Below the pieces are notes generated by a model. That model saw only the letters and a program-made list of their open reading frames with translations, did no database searches and was not told the origin of the DNA. Made by a program: the position numbers and the translations under genes. Positions 37,881-62,840 of a DNA stretch of 64,000 bases are shown here, one piece after another (the first letter of the stretch is position 1; every line of letters begins with the position of its first letter). The DNA lies in contig JAPTMU010000287.1 in NCBI GenBank assembly GCA_028583405.1, positions 208,979-272,978 on the forward strand, in the 5' to 3' direction. Origin of the DNA: Pogonophryne albipinna (taxonomy: Eukaryota > Chordata > Actinopteri > Perciformes > Artedidraconidae).

Positions 37881-38991
37881 TATCATCTTAATCTTAATCT
37901 TCATGAGCAAAATGAAATAATTGTGGTAAAGCTTGGCGAAGTAAACAAGGAAATGGGCCATTTGAAAGAAACGTGATGATTGACCAACTAGGTCCAAAGA
38001 CCAGAACAAAAATGAACATTGAATTAAACTCCTGAGGTCTATCAGGGCGTAATGGATGAAAACCTCCACCCAAATGTAAGTTCAAATCTCAGTCGTAGGC
38101 AAACTGATCTCATGGGATCTGGAGTTGTATTGTTGAGGGCTCTTCAGCTTCATCTATTGCCTGACAATTGTGGAAGAAGGCATTTTAAATACCAGTTCTC
38201 TGCTGCTTTCATATCTCGCAGTAGCATTATAAAACATGACGATGAAAGAGAGGAATATCTGCTGCTGTTTGTGTTATCTTGAAACTACTAGCATCTCACT
38301 GTAGGATAAGATAAGAAGTACTTTGTTAATCCCAATTTGGGTTTTTTGTTGCTGCAGCATAAAACAAAACAAGGCATTGCACATAACAACAAATTAAAAG
38401 AGTAGAATTAATCAATTCTAAAACAGAAACATCTCAAAATAGAAATAAACCAGCATTAGAGAGTAAGAACAAATATACAGATGACGGTGAAGATAAAAGA
38501 ATCTGACAAATGAAAAAAATTGAAAAATATATAGAAATTAAAAAGCGCAATTTGAAATAATTGAGGTAAAGCTTGGCGAAGCAAACAAGGAAATGGGCCA
38601 TTTTAAAGAAACATGTGGTAATTGTTTGATGACTTAAAGACATGTTGCTGACAGGAGTCTTCCTCACTTTCTCATGAGGTCTTCATGAGCAGACTGTGAC
38701 CAAACACTGCGGTGTTCAACGTCATAAAGCAAGCAGAGTAATCCTTTAAATGCTCCATGAAACAGTCACTAGCATGACTCACAGAGGAAGAGGCTTCATA
38801 CTTTGATGTGGGGGTTTTCTTTGAATGCGGAGGAGGCGTTAAATGTTCTGTACACACACACATTAAGTATGCAGTGAGCCCTCTCATTAAAGCTCTTCCT
38901 AAAAGACCCTTTTCTCTGCACTCCTTCTCAAAACCCAAGGGAAATATACAGGTTTCATAATTGGAAAATGTGGGGGAAACTTCTGAAGCAA
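37881..38991. other. Intergenic region with a short repeat and a LINE-like tail
   Basis: A block of about 62 bp (GAAATAATTG.GGTAAAGCTT ... AAATGGGCCATTT) occurs at 37914-37975 and again at 38554-38615. At 38302-38420 there is a LINE-tail-like sequence (AAGATAAGAAGTACTTTGTT AATCCCAATTTGGG). No coding exon was recognised. Confidence 0.5.
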
Positions 38992-40427
38992 TGGAGAGTC
39001 AGGACTCAAAGAGACACGATGGAGAGCTGGAGCTTTGATGGAGTCAGGACTCAGAGAGACACGAGGAGAGCTGGAGCTCTGATGGAGTCAGGACTCAGAG
39101 AGACACGAGGAGAGCTGGAGCTCTGATGGAGTCAGGACTCAAAGAGACGCGATGGAGAGCTGGAGCTTTGATGGAGTCAGGACTCAGAGAGACACGAGGA
39201 GAGCTGGAGCTCTGATGGAGTCAGGACTCAGAGAGACACGAGGAGAGCTGGAGCTCTGATGGAGTCAGGACTCAGAGAGACACGAGGAGAGCTGGAGCTC
39301 TGATGGAGTCAGGACTCAGAGAGACGAGGAGAGCTGGAGCTTTGATGGAGTCAGGACTCAGAGACACGAGGAAAGCTGGAGCTTTGATGGAGTCAGGACT
39401 CAGAGACACGAGGAGAGCTGGAGCTCTGATGGAGTCAGGACTCAGAGACACGAGGAGAGCTGGAGCTTTGATGGAGTCAGGACTCAGAGAGGCACAAGGA
39501 GAGCTGGAGCTCTGATGGAGTCAGGACTCAGAGACACGAGGAGAGCTGGAGCTCTGATGGAGTCAGGACTCAGAGAGACGAGGAGAGCTGGAGCTTTGAT
39601 GGAGTCAGGACTCAGAGACACGAGGAGAGCTGGAGCTCTGATGGAGTCAGGACTCAGAGAGGCACAAGGAGAGCTGGAGCTCTGATGGAGTCAGGACTCA
39701 GAGACACGAGGAGAGCTGGAGCTCTGATGGAGTCAGGACTCAGAGACACAAGGAGAGCTGGAGCTCTGATGGAGTCAGGACTCAGAGACACGAGGAGAGC
39801 TGGAGCTTTGATGGAGTCAGGACTCAGAGACACGAGGAGAGCTGGAGCTTTGATGGAGTCAGGACTCAGAGAGACACGAGGAGAGCTGGAGCTCTGATGG
39901 AGTCAGGACTCAGAGAGACACGATGGAGAGCTGGAGCTCTGATGGAGTCAGGACTCAGAAACACGAGGAGAGCTGGAGCTTTGATGGAGTCAGGACTCAG
40001 AGAGACACGATGGAGAGCTGGAGCTTTGATGGAGTCAGGACTCAGAGAGACACGAGGAGAGCTGGAGCTCTGATGGAGTCAGGACTCAGAGACACGAGGA
40101 GAGCTGGAGCTTTGATGGAGTCAGGACTCAGAGAGACACGATGGAGAGCTGGAGCTCTGATGGAGTCAGGACTCAAAGAGACACGAGGAGAGCTGGAGCT
40201 TTGATGGAGTCAGGACTCAAAGAGACACGAGGAGAGCTGGAGCTCTGATGGAGTCAGGACTCAAAGAGACACGAGGAGAGCTGGAGCTCTGATGGAGTCA
40301 GGACTCAAAGAGACACGATGGAGAGCTGGAGCTCTGATGGAGTCAGGACTCAAAGAGACACGATGGAGAGCTGGAGCTTTGATGGAGTCAGGACTCAAAG
40401 AGACACGAGGAGAGCTGGAGCTTTGAT
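38992..40427. repeat. 44-bp minisatellite with 42-47-bp variants
   Basis: Unit GGAGTCAGGACTCAGAGAGA + CACGAGGAGAGCTGGAGCTC TGAT. Variants lack a GA (42 bp) or have CGATGGAGAGC (+3). About 33 units. Runs of 42-bp units give short open frames with a 14-residue repeat; these are not genes. Confidence 0.93.
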
Positions 40428-40600
40428 GGCAAACACTGACGGTTTATTTGGAACGTCGGCCGGAGAATTCACAAGACATGTCACGGGCCACGAGTTGACC
40501 ACACGGTAGAGATGCCAAATCAATTCTGAAGAACCCTTCTGTAGTTCGACGTTTTAACTACTTCAGAGTGTAATAATCAACATTCCATGAAATAATAATA

Positions 40601-41369
40601 AATCAATAATACATTACATTTATAAAGCGCTTTTCCTGGTGCTCAAAGCGCTTACAAGCAAGTAAAACAAAATAACAACAAGAGTAGAAAGTGCTAAGCT
40701 AGGTGGAATAAGGGCGAGGGGTTAGTGGATTAAGAGTTGAAGGCAAGAGTGAAAAGGTGAGTTTTGAGGGATTGTTTGAATGATGTGAGAGTGTTCGTGG
40801 ATCTGACGTGGCTGAGGAGGGGGTTCCAGAGTGAGGGGGGGGGGGGGCTGCGAAGGCCCTGTCACCCCAGGTCCGGAGCTTTGTCCTGATGGGCTGCAGT
40901 AGGTTAGCTTCAGCAGACCTGAGGCGACGGGTGGGGGTGTATCGTTGGATGAGGTCACAGAGGTAGGGTGGGGGCAAGGTTGTTGAGGGCTTTGAAAGTG
41001 AAAAGTAATATTTTAAAGTCAAAGCGGTGTTTGATGGGGAGCCAGTGGAGGTCATGGAGGATAGGGGGGGGATGTGGTCGGAGCGTCGGGTGGAGGTCAT
41101 GGAGGATAGGGGGGATGTGGTCGGAGCGTCGGGTGGAGGTCATGGAGGATAGGGGGGATGTGGTCGGAGCGTCGGGTGGAGGTGAGCAAGCGGGAAGCTG
41201 AGTATGCTGTTGCTGTTGCAGTAATCCAGTCGGGATGTTATGAAGGCATGGATCAGAGTTTCAGCAGCGGTCGATGAGAAGGAGGGTCTAATGCGGGCGA
41301 TGTTCTTTAAATGGAAGAATGCGTTTTTTGTGACCTGGTTGACGTGAATGTTCCAGATGTCCCACAACC
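40601..41369 (-). mobile_element. L2-type LINE, 5'-truncated, with frameshifts
   Basis: Minus-strand fragments match the C-terminal end of an L2/CR1-group reverse transcriptase: QVTKNAFFHLKNIARIRPSF, LIHAFITSRLDYCNSNSI, LPIKHRFDFKILLFTFKALN, LRSAEANLLQPIRTKLRTWG and DRAF. They lie in different frames because of frameshifts and an inserted 43-bp minisatellite. The 3' end is TTATAAATGTAATG-like at about 40610. Lies 3' of golga7 in the same orientation and may limit its 3' untranslated region. Confidence 0.85.
41045..41184. repeat. 43-bp minisatellite inside the L2 relic
   Basis: About three units of GTGGAGGTCATGGAGGATAG + GGGGGATGTGGTCGGAGCGT CGG. The unit is derived from the LINE coding sequence (DLH.TLRPH on the minus strand), so it is a local expansion within the inserted element. 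Confidence 0.8.
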
Positions 41370-41648
41370 GAGAGTTGCCCGGTCACAAACTGGTAACAAC
41401 AACAACAACAACTTGCTAGGGCAGCCCCTCCTTAAGGGAGATAACGGCTGCTCAAGGCTGGAGCATCTGTGTCAGAGGGCGAAGGAGGACACTAGGACAA
41501 ATGATTCCCTAACAGAAAAATGTATTTGTTCTCTTTTGTTTGTCTTGTACTTACTTCATGGCCTTGTGTCAAATATGTCCCATTAGGAAAGAAGAACGTC
41601 ATGGTATTTATAGATAAATATGAGCTTTAAGACTCACCGTGGAAGCTT

Positions 41649-55010
<13,362 letters not shown>

Positions 55011-55086
55011 GATGAACAAGGTTTATGTTGTGTTTGTTTTCCGCTAGCCTCTTTTAGCATGTGCTACAAAATAAGCACTCCGGAGG

Positions 55087-55114
55087 GGAACCTTTGTTCG
55101 ATAACGAAGGTTCC
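55087..55114. promoter_or_regulatory. Inverted repeat upstream of the golga7 start
   Basis: GGAACCTT, a 12-base loop (itself containing CGTT/AACG), then AAGGTTCC, about 80 bp upstream of the golga7 ATG. It would lie in the promoter or 5' untranslated region and could form a stem-loop. No TATA box or other core element was identified with confidence, and no function is claimed. Confidence 0.4.
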
Positions 55115-55147
55115 GGTTGTAGATAACCGAAACATAACAAATTAATT

Positions 55148-55275
55148 AAAGCTAAAATAAGATGGAACTTTATTGATGCCTGTAGGGAAACTCAGCTGTC
55201 ATAGCAGCAACAGAATAAGACACGAACACAGATAGCACATGGAATATACACGGGAACAATAAGAAAGTAAATATA
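55148..55275. mobile_element. LINE 3'-tail-like sequence
   Basis: AAGATGGAACTTTATTGATG CCTGTAGGGAAACTCAGCTG TCATAGCAGCAAC is a diverged member of a common fish LINE-derived 3' end, the same kind as 38302-38420. It lies just upstream of golga7. Confidence 0.55.
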
Positions 55276-55620
55276 CAAATTATTATTATTGAATTAATAT
55301 TAATATCATGATTTTTATTTTATTTAAAAAATATTGTAATGTATTTTATTATCATTATCATAGTATAGTATGTTTTTATTATCATTATATTCTTTATTAG
55401 TATTATTTGTATTTTCTATGTTTTTAAAATGATTAGTATTTTAATATTTATATTCTATTTGCACCCACACGAGTCATGACGTTTAAAATAGATTTTCTAA
55501 TCATTGTTGGTATTCATTATGAATATCATAACAGATTACTCTTTGAATGTCCCAAAGCATAACAAGTAAAATACTCCAGAATCATAAAAAGCAACAAAAG
55601 TAATATACATCTTTATAAGA

Positions 55621-56060
55621 AGCCGGAAGTGGCTCAGTCAGTAGGGGCTTGGACTGGGATCCGTAGGGTCGCCGGTTCAAGTCCCCGACCAGACCGAAAT
55701 ATGGAGTGTGGACTGCTACAGGTCCCAGTTCATCTCCTGCCCTACCGTGTTGCCATTGAGCAAGGCACCGGACAACCCCCTTCCCCCACTCCCATTGCTC
55801 CCTGGGTGCTGTACACTAGCTGCCACTGCTCCTGGTACTAGACTCCTGTATGATGTCCTTTTTGTTTATATGTACTCATGTGGAACTACTTGCAGCAGGT
55901 CACCCTTGAAAAAGAGATCAATGATCTCAATGGGATTCACCTGCATAAGTAAAGGTTTGAAATGAAATGGTACTATGGGTTAAATGCAGAGGACACATTT
56001 CACTGTGTGTGCTGTGTGCTCTGCATGTGTGACCATTAAAGAGGGTTTCATCCCTCCCCA
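55621..56060 (+). mobile_element. tRNA-derived composite SINE with a nested insertion
   Basis: A-box region GTGGCTCAGTCAGTAGGGG (55629 on), B-box GGTTCAAGTCC (55674-55684), central GCCATTGAGCAAGGCACCG, and a 3' part GGGTTAAATGCAGAGGACAC ... GTGTGACCATTAAAGAGG. It is split by a LINE tail (55841-55967). Not a functional tRNA. Confidence 0.8.
55841..55967 (+). mobile_element. LINE 3' tail nested in the SINE
   Basis: 127 bp with ACCCTTGAAAAAGAGATCAA TGATCTCAATGGGATTCACC and an AAATGAAATGG end, flanked by an 8-bp duplication TGGTACTA (55833-55840 and 55968-55975). Removing it restores the SINE sequence. Confidence 0.75.
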
Positions 56061-56148
56061 TTCTATCTATCTATAATATATGTTTTTTAAACAAAAGAGC
56101 ATAACTTAAGAAGAAACTCTGATAATAAAGTTATCTTTCTATGTTAGG

Positions 56149-56252
56149 GTTTCATTGTCTTTTTTGTTATCTTATGAAGATATTTACCTGTTAGATGATG
56201 ACAGATTCAGTTGGAGTTTGTCTATTTCTTTATTCTGAGAGCAAACATTAAC
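56149..56252. repeat. Left copy of a ~105-bp direct repeat around a MITE pair
   Basis: TTTCATTGTCTTTTTTGTTA ... GTTAGATGATGACAGATTCA ... CTTTATTCTGAGAGCAAACA TTA. It recurs at 56912-57018 with few changes. Confidence 0.85.
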
Positions 56253-56582
56253 GGAGCCTACACACGGCGGCGTGCGTTGCCGCTTCAACGCTTCTGTCCA
56301 TTCACTTTGAATGGGGTGACGTCACGATTCGCCGAACTGCATTGTGGGAGCAAAGCGTAGCTTCTCTCGCGGTGCTCGCTGCAAAAGTAGAGCAATGTTC
56401 TACTTTTGCCGCCTCGACGGAGGCGTCAGCCAATCGAATCATATGCCAGTGCAAGCTCTAGCCAATCAAACCGCGTGCTTGTGTGTCTGGGGCGGGAGAT
56501 TCATGTGATTGGTTGTTGATCGAGTTTCAGCCCCCCCCGCCGGCAGGCGACAACGCACGCCGCCGTGTGTAGGAGCCGTAAT
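56248..56582 (-). mobile_element. MITE, first of a head-to-head pair
   Basis: Inverted ends ATTAACGGAGCCTACACACG GCGGCGTGCGTTG and its near inverse (...ACACGGCGGCGTGCGTTG). The interior matches the 43.2-kb MITE in reverse order (ATTCACTTTGAATGGGGTGA CGTCACG, CAATCGAATCATATGCCAGT). Diverged from its neighbour. Confidence 0.8.
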
Positions 56583-56909
56583 GGTACGTCCACACGGCAG
56601 CTTCGCGTTGAAGCTTGCCGGTGGGCGTGTCTTAAGCGCGCGACCAACAACCAATCACATTAATCTCCCGCCCCGGACACACAAGCACAAGGTTTGATTG
56701 GCTAGAGCTTGTACTGGCATATGATTTGATTGGCTGGCGCTTCAGTCGACGCTTGAGAAGTTGAACATTTCTCAACTTTCGAAGTGAGCAACGGAGGCAA
56801 AGCGGCGCGACGGAACCACAATGCAGTTCGGCAAAGCGTGACGTCACCCCATTCAAGTGAATGGGAAGCGTCTCCGTTGAAGCATGCGACGCTGCCGTGT
56901 GGACGGGCC
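56583..56909 (+). mobile_element. MITE, second of the pair
   Basis: GGTACGTCCACACGGCAGC to GCTGCCGTGTGGACGGGCC. Same orientation as the 43.2-kb copy and very similar to it throughout. It abuts the first MITE with essentially no spacer. Confidence 0.82.
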
Positions 56910-56911
56910 GT

Positions 56912-57018
56912 GGTTTCATGGTCTTTTTTGTTATTTTAGATGAAGATATTTGCCTGTTAGATGATGACAGATTCATTTGGAGTTTGTCTATTTCTTTATT
57001 CTGAGTGCAAACATTAAG
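56912..57018. repeat. Right copy of the ~105-bp direct repeat
   Basis: Near copy of 56149-56252, running into ACATTAAGGAGGATC, which looks like the uninterrupted continuation of the left copy's ACATTA. Confidence 0.85.
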
Positions 57019-57603
57019 GAGGATCTATGAACAATATTGTTGTGCACTTAAGTTGAAGTGGAACTAAATAAAACAGCAGTGGTGGTCCAAAGTATACGCA
57101 GTAAGACATGCACGGATACTGGAACTGTCTTTCTTAATAAGACCCGACCTCTCTATCAGACTCAGATGTTGTATTTTAATTTTAAATGCATGTGAGAACA
57201 TCAGTTTTTGTTTCTGTTTCCACCACAGAAAGATGAGTGATTCTCAGGAGAGGTTTCTGGCCTTGGTTGAGCAAGAGGATTATTTTATTTTTTTGCCATT
57301 TCCAGTAAAATATCCAACTTTAAAAAACGCTCCCGGCCTGGAGACAAAAAGTTTGAGAAAAGACAGAACACACAACAAAATATGATATTTATTTAATAGC
57401 TCCATTAAAGACAGTCAGCCAGCATTTAAAGCGCTCTTAAAACAGTGCAAATAGTTAAACATGATGCAGGGAAACTTCTTCATGTCACAAGAGGATTCAA
57501 TTCACTTATTCACAAACAGGTTAAAAGTGCAATACGATCATGAGACATAATGGAGATAATCCATCTGATCTGACGCTAGAGAAAAGGGGCCAAGATAAAA
57601 CGT

Positions 57604-60560
57604 CTTTAAGAGGACATATTCTACACATTTTCAGGTGTATATCAGTACATATTGTCTCTACTTTAAAGAGTCCTCTCCTGCTGATGTTCAGGTGTATATC
57701 AGTATGTAGTGTCTCTACTTTAAAGAGTCCTCTCCTGCTGATGTTCAGGTGTATATCAGTATGTAGTGTCTCTACTTTAAAGAGTCCTCTCCTGCTGATG
57801 TTCAGGTGTATATCAGTATGTAGTGTCTCTACTTTAAAGAGTCCTCTCCTGCTGATGTTCAGGTGTATATCAGTATGTAGTGTCTCTACTTTAAAGAGTC
57901 CTCTCCTGCTGATGTTCAGGTGTATATCAGTATGTAGTGTCTCTACTTTAAAGAGTCCTCTCCTGCTGATGTTCAGGTGTATATCAGTATGTAGTGTCTC
58001 TACTTTAAAGAGTCCTCTCCTGCTGATGTTCAGGTGTATATCAGTATGTAGTGTCTCTACTTTAAAGAGTCCTCTCCTGCTGATGTTCAGGTGTATATCA
58101 GTATGTAGTGTCTCTACTTTAAAGAGTCCTCTCCTGCTGATGTTCAGGTGTATATCAGTATGTAGTGTCTCTACTTTAAAGAGTCCTCTCCTGCTGATGT
58201 TCAGGTGTATATCAGTATGTAGTGTCTCTACTTTAAAGAGTCCTCTCCTGCTGATGTTCAGGTGTATATCAGTATGTAGTGTCTCTACTTTAAAGAGTCC
58301 TCTCCTGCTGATGTTCAGCTGTATATCAGTATGTAGTGTCTCTACTTTAAAGAGTCCTCTCCTGCTGATGTTCAGGTGTATATCAGTATGTAGTGTCTCT
58401 ACTTTAAAGAGTCCTCTCCTGCTGATGTTCAGGTGTATATCAGTATGTAGTGTCTCTACTTTAAAGAGTCCTCTCCTGGTGATGCTCAGCTGTATATCAG
58501 TATGTAGTCTCTCTACTTTAAAGAGTCCTCTCCTGCTGATGTTCAGGTGTATATCAGTATGTAGTGTCTCTACTTTAAAGAGTCCTCTCCTGCTGATGTT
58601 CAGGTGTATATCAGTATGTAGTGTCTCTACTTTAAAGAGTCCTCTCCTGCTGATGTTCAGGTGTATATCAGTATGTAGTGTCTCTACTTTAAAGAGTCCT
58701 CTCCTGCTGATGTGCAGGTGTATATCAGTATGTAGTGTCTCTACTTTAAAGAGTCCTCTCCTGCTGATGTTCAGGTGTATATCAGTGTGTAGTGTCTCTA
58801 CTTTAAAGAGTCCTCTCCTGCTGATGTTCAGGTGTATATCAGTATGTAGTGTCTCTACTTTAAAGAGTCCTCTCCTGCTGATGTTCAGGTGTATATCAGT
58901 ATGTAGTGTCTCTACTTTAAAGAGTCCTCTCCTGCTTAAATTCAGTGTATATCAGTATATAATGTCTCTACTTTAAAGAGTCCTCTCCTGCTTAAATTCA
59001 GTGTATATCAGTATGTAGTGTCTCTACTTTAAAGAGTCCTCTCCTGCTTAAATTCAGTGTATATCAGTATATAATGTCTCTACTTTAAAGAGTCCTCTCC
59101 TGCTTAAATTCAGTGTATATCAGTATGTAGTGTCTCTACTTTAAAGAGTCCTCTCCTGCTTAAATTCAGTGTATATCAGTATATAATGTCTCTACTTTAA
59201 AGAGTCCTCTCCTGCTGATGTTCAGGTGTATATCAGTATGTAGTGTCTCTACTTTAAAGAGTCCTCTCCTGCTGATGTTCAGGTGTATATCAGTATGTAG
59301 TGTCTCTACTTTAAAGAGTCCTCTCCTGCTGATGTTCAGGTGTATATCAGTATGTAGTGTCTCTACTTTAAAGAGTCCTCTCCTGCTGATGTTCAGGTGT
59401 ATATCAGTATGTAGTGTCTCTACTTTAAAGAGTCCTCTCCTGCTGATGTTCAGGTGTATATCAGTATGTAGTGTCTCTACTTTAAAGAGTCCTCTCCTGC
59501 TGATGTTCAGGTGTATATCAGTATGTAGTGTCTCTACTTTAAAGAGTCCTCTCCTGCTGATGTTCAGGTGTATATCAGTATGTAGTGTCTCTACTTTAAA
59601 GAGTCCTCTCCTGCTGATGTTCAGGTGTATATCAGTATGTAGTGTCTCTACTTTAAAGAGTCCTCTCCTGCTGATGTTCAGCTGTATATCAGTATGTAGT
59701 GTCTCTACTTTAAAGAGTCCTCTCCTGCTGATGTTCAGGTGTATATCAGTATGTAGTGTCTCTACTTTAAAGAGTCCTCTCCTGCTGATGTTCAGGTGTA
59801 TATCAGTATGTAGTGTCTCTACTTTAAAGAGTCCTCTCCTGGTGATGCTCAGCTGTATATCAGTATGTAGTCTCTCTACTTTAAAGAGTCCTCTCCTGCT
59901 GATGTTCAGGTGTATATCAGTATGTAGTGTCTCTACTTTAAAGAGTCCTCTCCTGCTGATGTTCAGGTGTATATCAGTATGTAGTGTCTCTACTTTAAAG
60001 AGTCCTCTCCTGCTGATGTTCAGGTGTATATCAGTATGTAGTGTCTCTACTTTAAAGAGTCCTCTCCTGCTGATGTGCAGGTGTATATCAGTATGTAGTG
60101 TCTCTACTTTAAAGAGTCCTCTCCTGCTGATGTTCAGGTGTATATCAGTGTGTAGTGTCTCTACTTTAAAGAGTCCTCTCCTGCTGATGTTCAGGTGTAT
60201 ATCAGTATGTAGTGTCTCTACTTTAAAGAGTCCTCTCCTGCTGATGTTCAGGTGTATATCAGTATGTAGTGTCTCTACTTTAAAGAGTCCTCTCCTGCTT
60301 AAATTCAGTGTATATCAGTATATAATGTCTCTACTTTAAAGAGTCCTCTCCTGCTTAAATTCAGTGTATATCAGTATGTAGTGTCTCTACTTTAAAGAGT
60401 CCTCTCCTGCTTAAATTCAGTGTATATCAGTATATAATGTCTCTACTTTAAAGAGTCCTCTCCTGCTTAAATTCAGTGTATATCACTATAGAAACAGGGA
60501 TTTTATCCTTTGCCGACCATTTACATGCACAAAAACCTATAGAACGAACTACAGGGGAAA
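57604..60560 (+). repeat. 57-bp minisatellite, ~50 units, with a 1363-bp higher-order duplication
   Basis: Unit GATGTTCAGGTGTATATCAG + TATGTAGTGTCTCTACTTTA + AAGAGTCCTCTCCTGCT (57 bp), plus 56-bp variants with TTAAATTCAGTG. The variants CAGTGTGTAG (58783, 60146) and GTGATGCTCAGCTG (58481, 59844) recur exactly 1363 bp apart, equal to nineteen 57-bp and five 56-bp units. The multiple-of-three unit gives frames of 478 and 373 codons with a 19-residue repeat; each ends where the 56-bp units begin. Flanks (about 57590-57650 and 60490-60560) are the carrier repeat. Confidence 0.95.
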
Positions 60561-61219
60561 AAACAGTTAATGTGGGACTTCTTCTTGTAACACAGTATTT
60601 TTACAGTGTGTTTTAAGAGATTTAACGTCAGTAGAGGATCTGAGTACTTCCTCCACCCATAATGACCCTGTCAGAGTGGTATTTAGTGAGTTACCTCTGT
60701 AATGACAGCAGACTGATGGTGATCTCAGGGGGACATTTAGTGTTTCCATTAGAGAGCCCTTTAGTTAAACTATTGTCCGGGGCTGTAAAGCAGCATGTTG
60801 TAAACGAATGGTGCTCATTAGTGGTCTCTCCCACAGCAGCCTTCAGAGGAGGGAGGATTTAAAGCCAGTGATATTTGGATTTCTGCATTTAAACACATTC
60901 ACTAATGGCTCCCTGAAAGCCTTGGGATGCTGCTGAGAGCATTACTCACGCTCAACACTGTGAAAATCTCTTAGCACTTTGTTATACTGTTGCTCTAAGA
61001 AGCTATAGTCATATCAATAGAGAGGTGAAGGGGTGATGTATTTCTGTGTTGGACCCTGAAGGCAGCATCTCCCTGGTCCAATGGGAGGTCTCCTTGTGAT
61101 TCTGGATTATTGCAGAACATAATCTCTGTGTCAAACAAACGTTTATGATATTTACACGTTTAGTTCGGCAGGATAATCTCCACATATTAACACCACTTTA
61201 TGATTTCTGAAATTAAAAA
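60561..61219. other. Unique-looking sequence and MITE-related flank
   Basis: 60570-60980 is less AT-rich than its surroundings and has no tandem structure; I see no exon in it. From 61040 the sequence is the inverted counterpart of 1850-1920, and from about 61135 of 49510-49600, i.e. the flank of the 72-bp arrays. Confidence 0.45.
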
Positions 61220-62566
61220 GCTAATGTTGTTCTATAAAGGAACTACAGCACGGTCACATGACTTCACGTCACCACCGCTAAGCTAAAGGAGGCTAATGTT
61301 GGGCTATAAAGGAACTACAGCACGGTCACATGACTTCACGTCACCACCGCTAAGCTAAAGGTGGCTAATGTTGGTCTATAAAGGAACTACAGCACGGTCA
61401 CATGACTTCACGTCACCACCGCTAAGCTAAAGGAGGCTAAGGTTGGGCTATAAAGGAACTACAGCACGGTCACATTACTTCACGTCACCACCGCTAAGCT
61501 AAAGGCGGCTAATGTTGGGCTATAAAGGAACTACAGCACGGTCACATGACTTCACGTCACCACCGCTAAGCTAAAGGAGGCTAATGTTGGGCTATAATGG
61601 AACTACAGCACGGTCACATGACTTCACGTCACCACCGCTAAGCTAAAGGAGGCTAATGTTGGGCTATAAAGGAACTACAGCAGGGTCACATGACTTCACG
61701 TCACCACCGCTAAGCTAAAGGCGGCTAATGTTGGGCTATAAAGGAACTACAGCACGGTCACATGACTTCACGTCACCACCGCTAAGCTAAAGGTGGCTAA
61801 TGTTGGGCGATAAAGGAACTACAGCACAGTCACATGACTTCACGTCACCACCGCTAAGCTAAAGGAGGCTAATGTTGGGCTATAAAGGAACTACAGCACG
61901 GTCACATGACTTCACGTCACCACCGCTAAGCTAAAGGCGGCTAATGTTGGGCTATAAAGGAACTACAGCACGGTCACATGACTTCACGTCACCACCGCTA
62001 AGCTAAAGGCGGCTAATGTTGGGCGATAAAGGAACTACAGCACGGTCACATGACTTCACGTCACCACCGCTAAGCTAAAGGAGGCTAATGTTGGGCTATA
62101 AAGGAACTACAGCACGGTCACATGACTTCACGTCACCACCGCTAAGCTAAAGGCGGCTAATGTTGGGCTATAAAGGAACTACAGCACGGTCACATGACTT
62201 CACGTAACCACCGCTAAGCTAAAGGCGGCTAATGTTGCGCTCTAAAGGAACTACAGCACGGTCACATGACTTCACGTCACCACCGCTAAGCTAAAGGAGG
62301 CTAATGTTGGGCTATAAAGGAACTACAGCACGGTCACATGACTTCACGTCACCACCGCTAAGCTAAAGGAGGCTAATGTTGGGCTATAAAGGAACTACAG
62401 CACGGTCACATGACTTCACGTCACCACCGCTAAGCTAAAGGAGGCTAATGTTGGGCTATAATGGAACTACAGCACGGTCACATGACTTCACGTCACCACC
62501 GCTAAGCTAAAGGAGGCTAATGTTGGGCTATAAAGGAACGACAGCACGGTCACATGACTTCACGTC
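61220..62566 (-). repeat. 72-bp minisatellite, ~18.7 units, inverted relative to 48.9-50.7 kb
   Basis: GCTAATGTTGGGCTATAAAG + GAACTACAGCACGGTCACAT + GACTTCACGTCACCACCGCT + AAGCTAAAGGCG: the reverse complement of the intronic units. Variants (GGAGG, GGCGG, GGTGG; GGGCGATAAAG) are shuffled among units. It ends abruptly at CACGTCTCTACGATG. Confidence 0.95.
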
Positions 62567-62572
62567 TCTACG

Positions 62573-62840
62573 ATGTCACGTTCAAAATTCTGAGTTTTTT
62601 CTTCAAATGTTGGCTTTTTTCTGGAAATCTCAAAATCCAACCTTTTTCCTCAAAATTCTGACTTTTTCTCAAAATCTCATAAATTCTGACTTTTTCCTAA
62701 AAATGTTGACTATTTCTCAAAATATAGATTTTTTTTGACTAATGTTGGGCTATCAAGGACTTTTTCTCAGAATCTCAAAAATATGTAATTGTTTCTGAAA
62801 ATCCTGATTTTTTCTCAAAATTCTGACTTTTTCTGAATAC
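62573..62840. repeat. Low-complexity TTTTTCTCAAAATTCTGAC repeats
   Basis: Irregular units of about 19 bp built on ACTTTTTCTCAAAATTCTG. A stray CTAATGTTGGGCTATCAAGG from the neighbouring 72-bp repeat lies inside it (62737-62757), showing exchange between the two. Confidence 0.75.

Noticed and set aside
40722..41143. Proline-rich minus-strand frames as a novel protein
   Set aside because: They are frameshifted remains of an L2 reverse transcriptase C-terminus with an internal minisatellite.
55621..55700. Functional tRNA gene
   Set aside because: A- and B-boxes are present, but the sequence continues as a SINE body and does not close an acceptor stem.
57540..60339. 478- and 373-codon frames (and the 241-codon minus-strand frame at 29934-30659) with a 19-residue repeat
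   Set aside because: The 57-bp unit is a multiple of three; the frames end where 56-bp units occur, and the repeats occur in both orientations in non-coding carriers.
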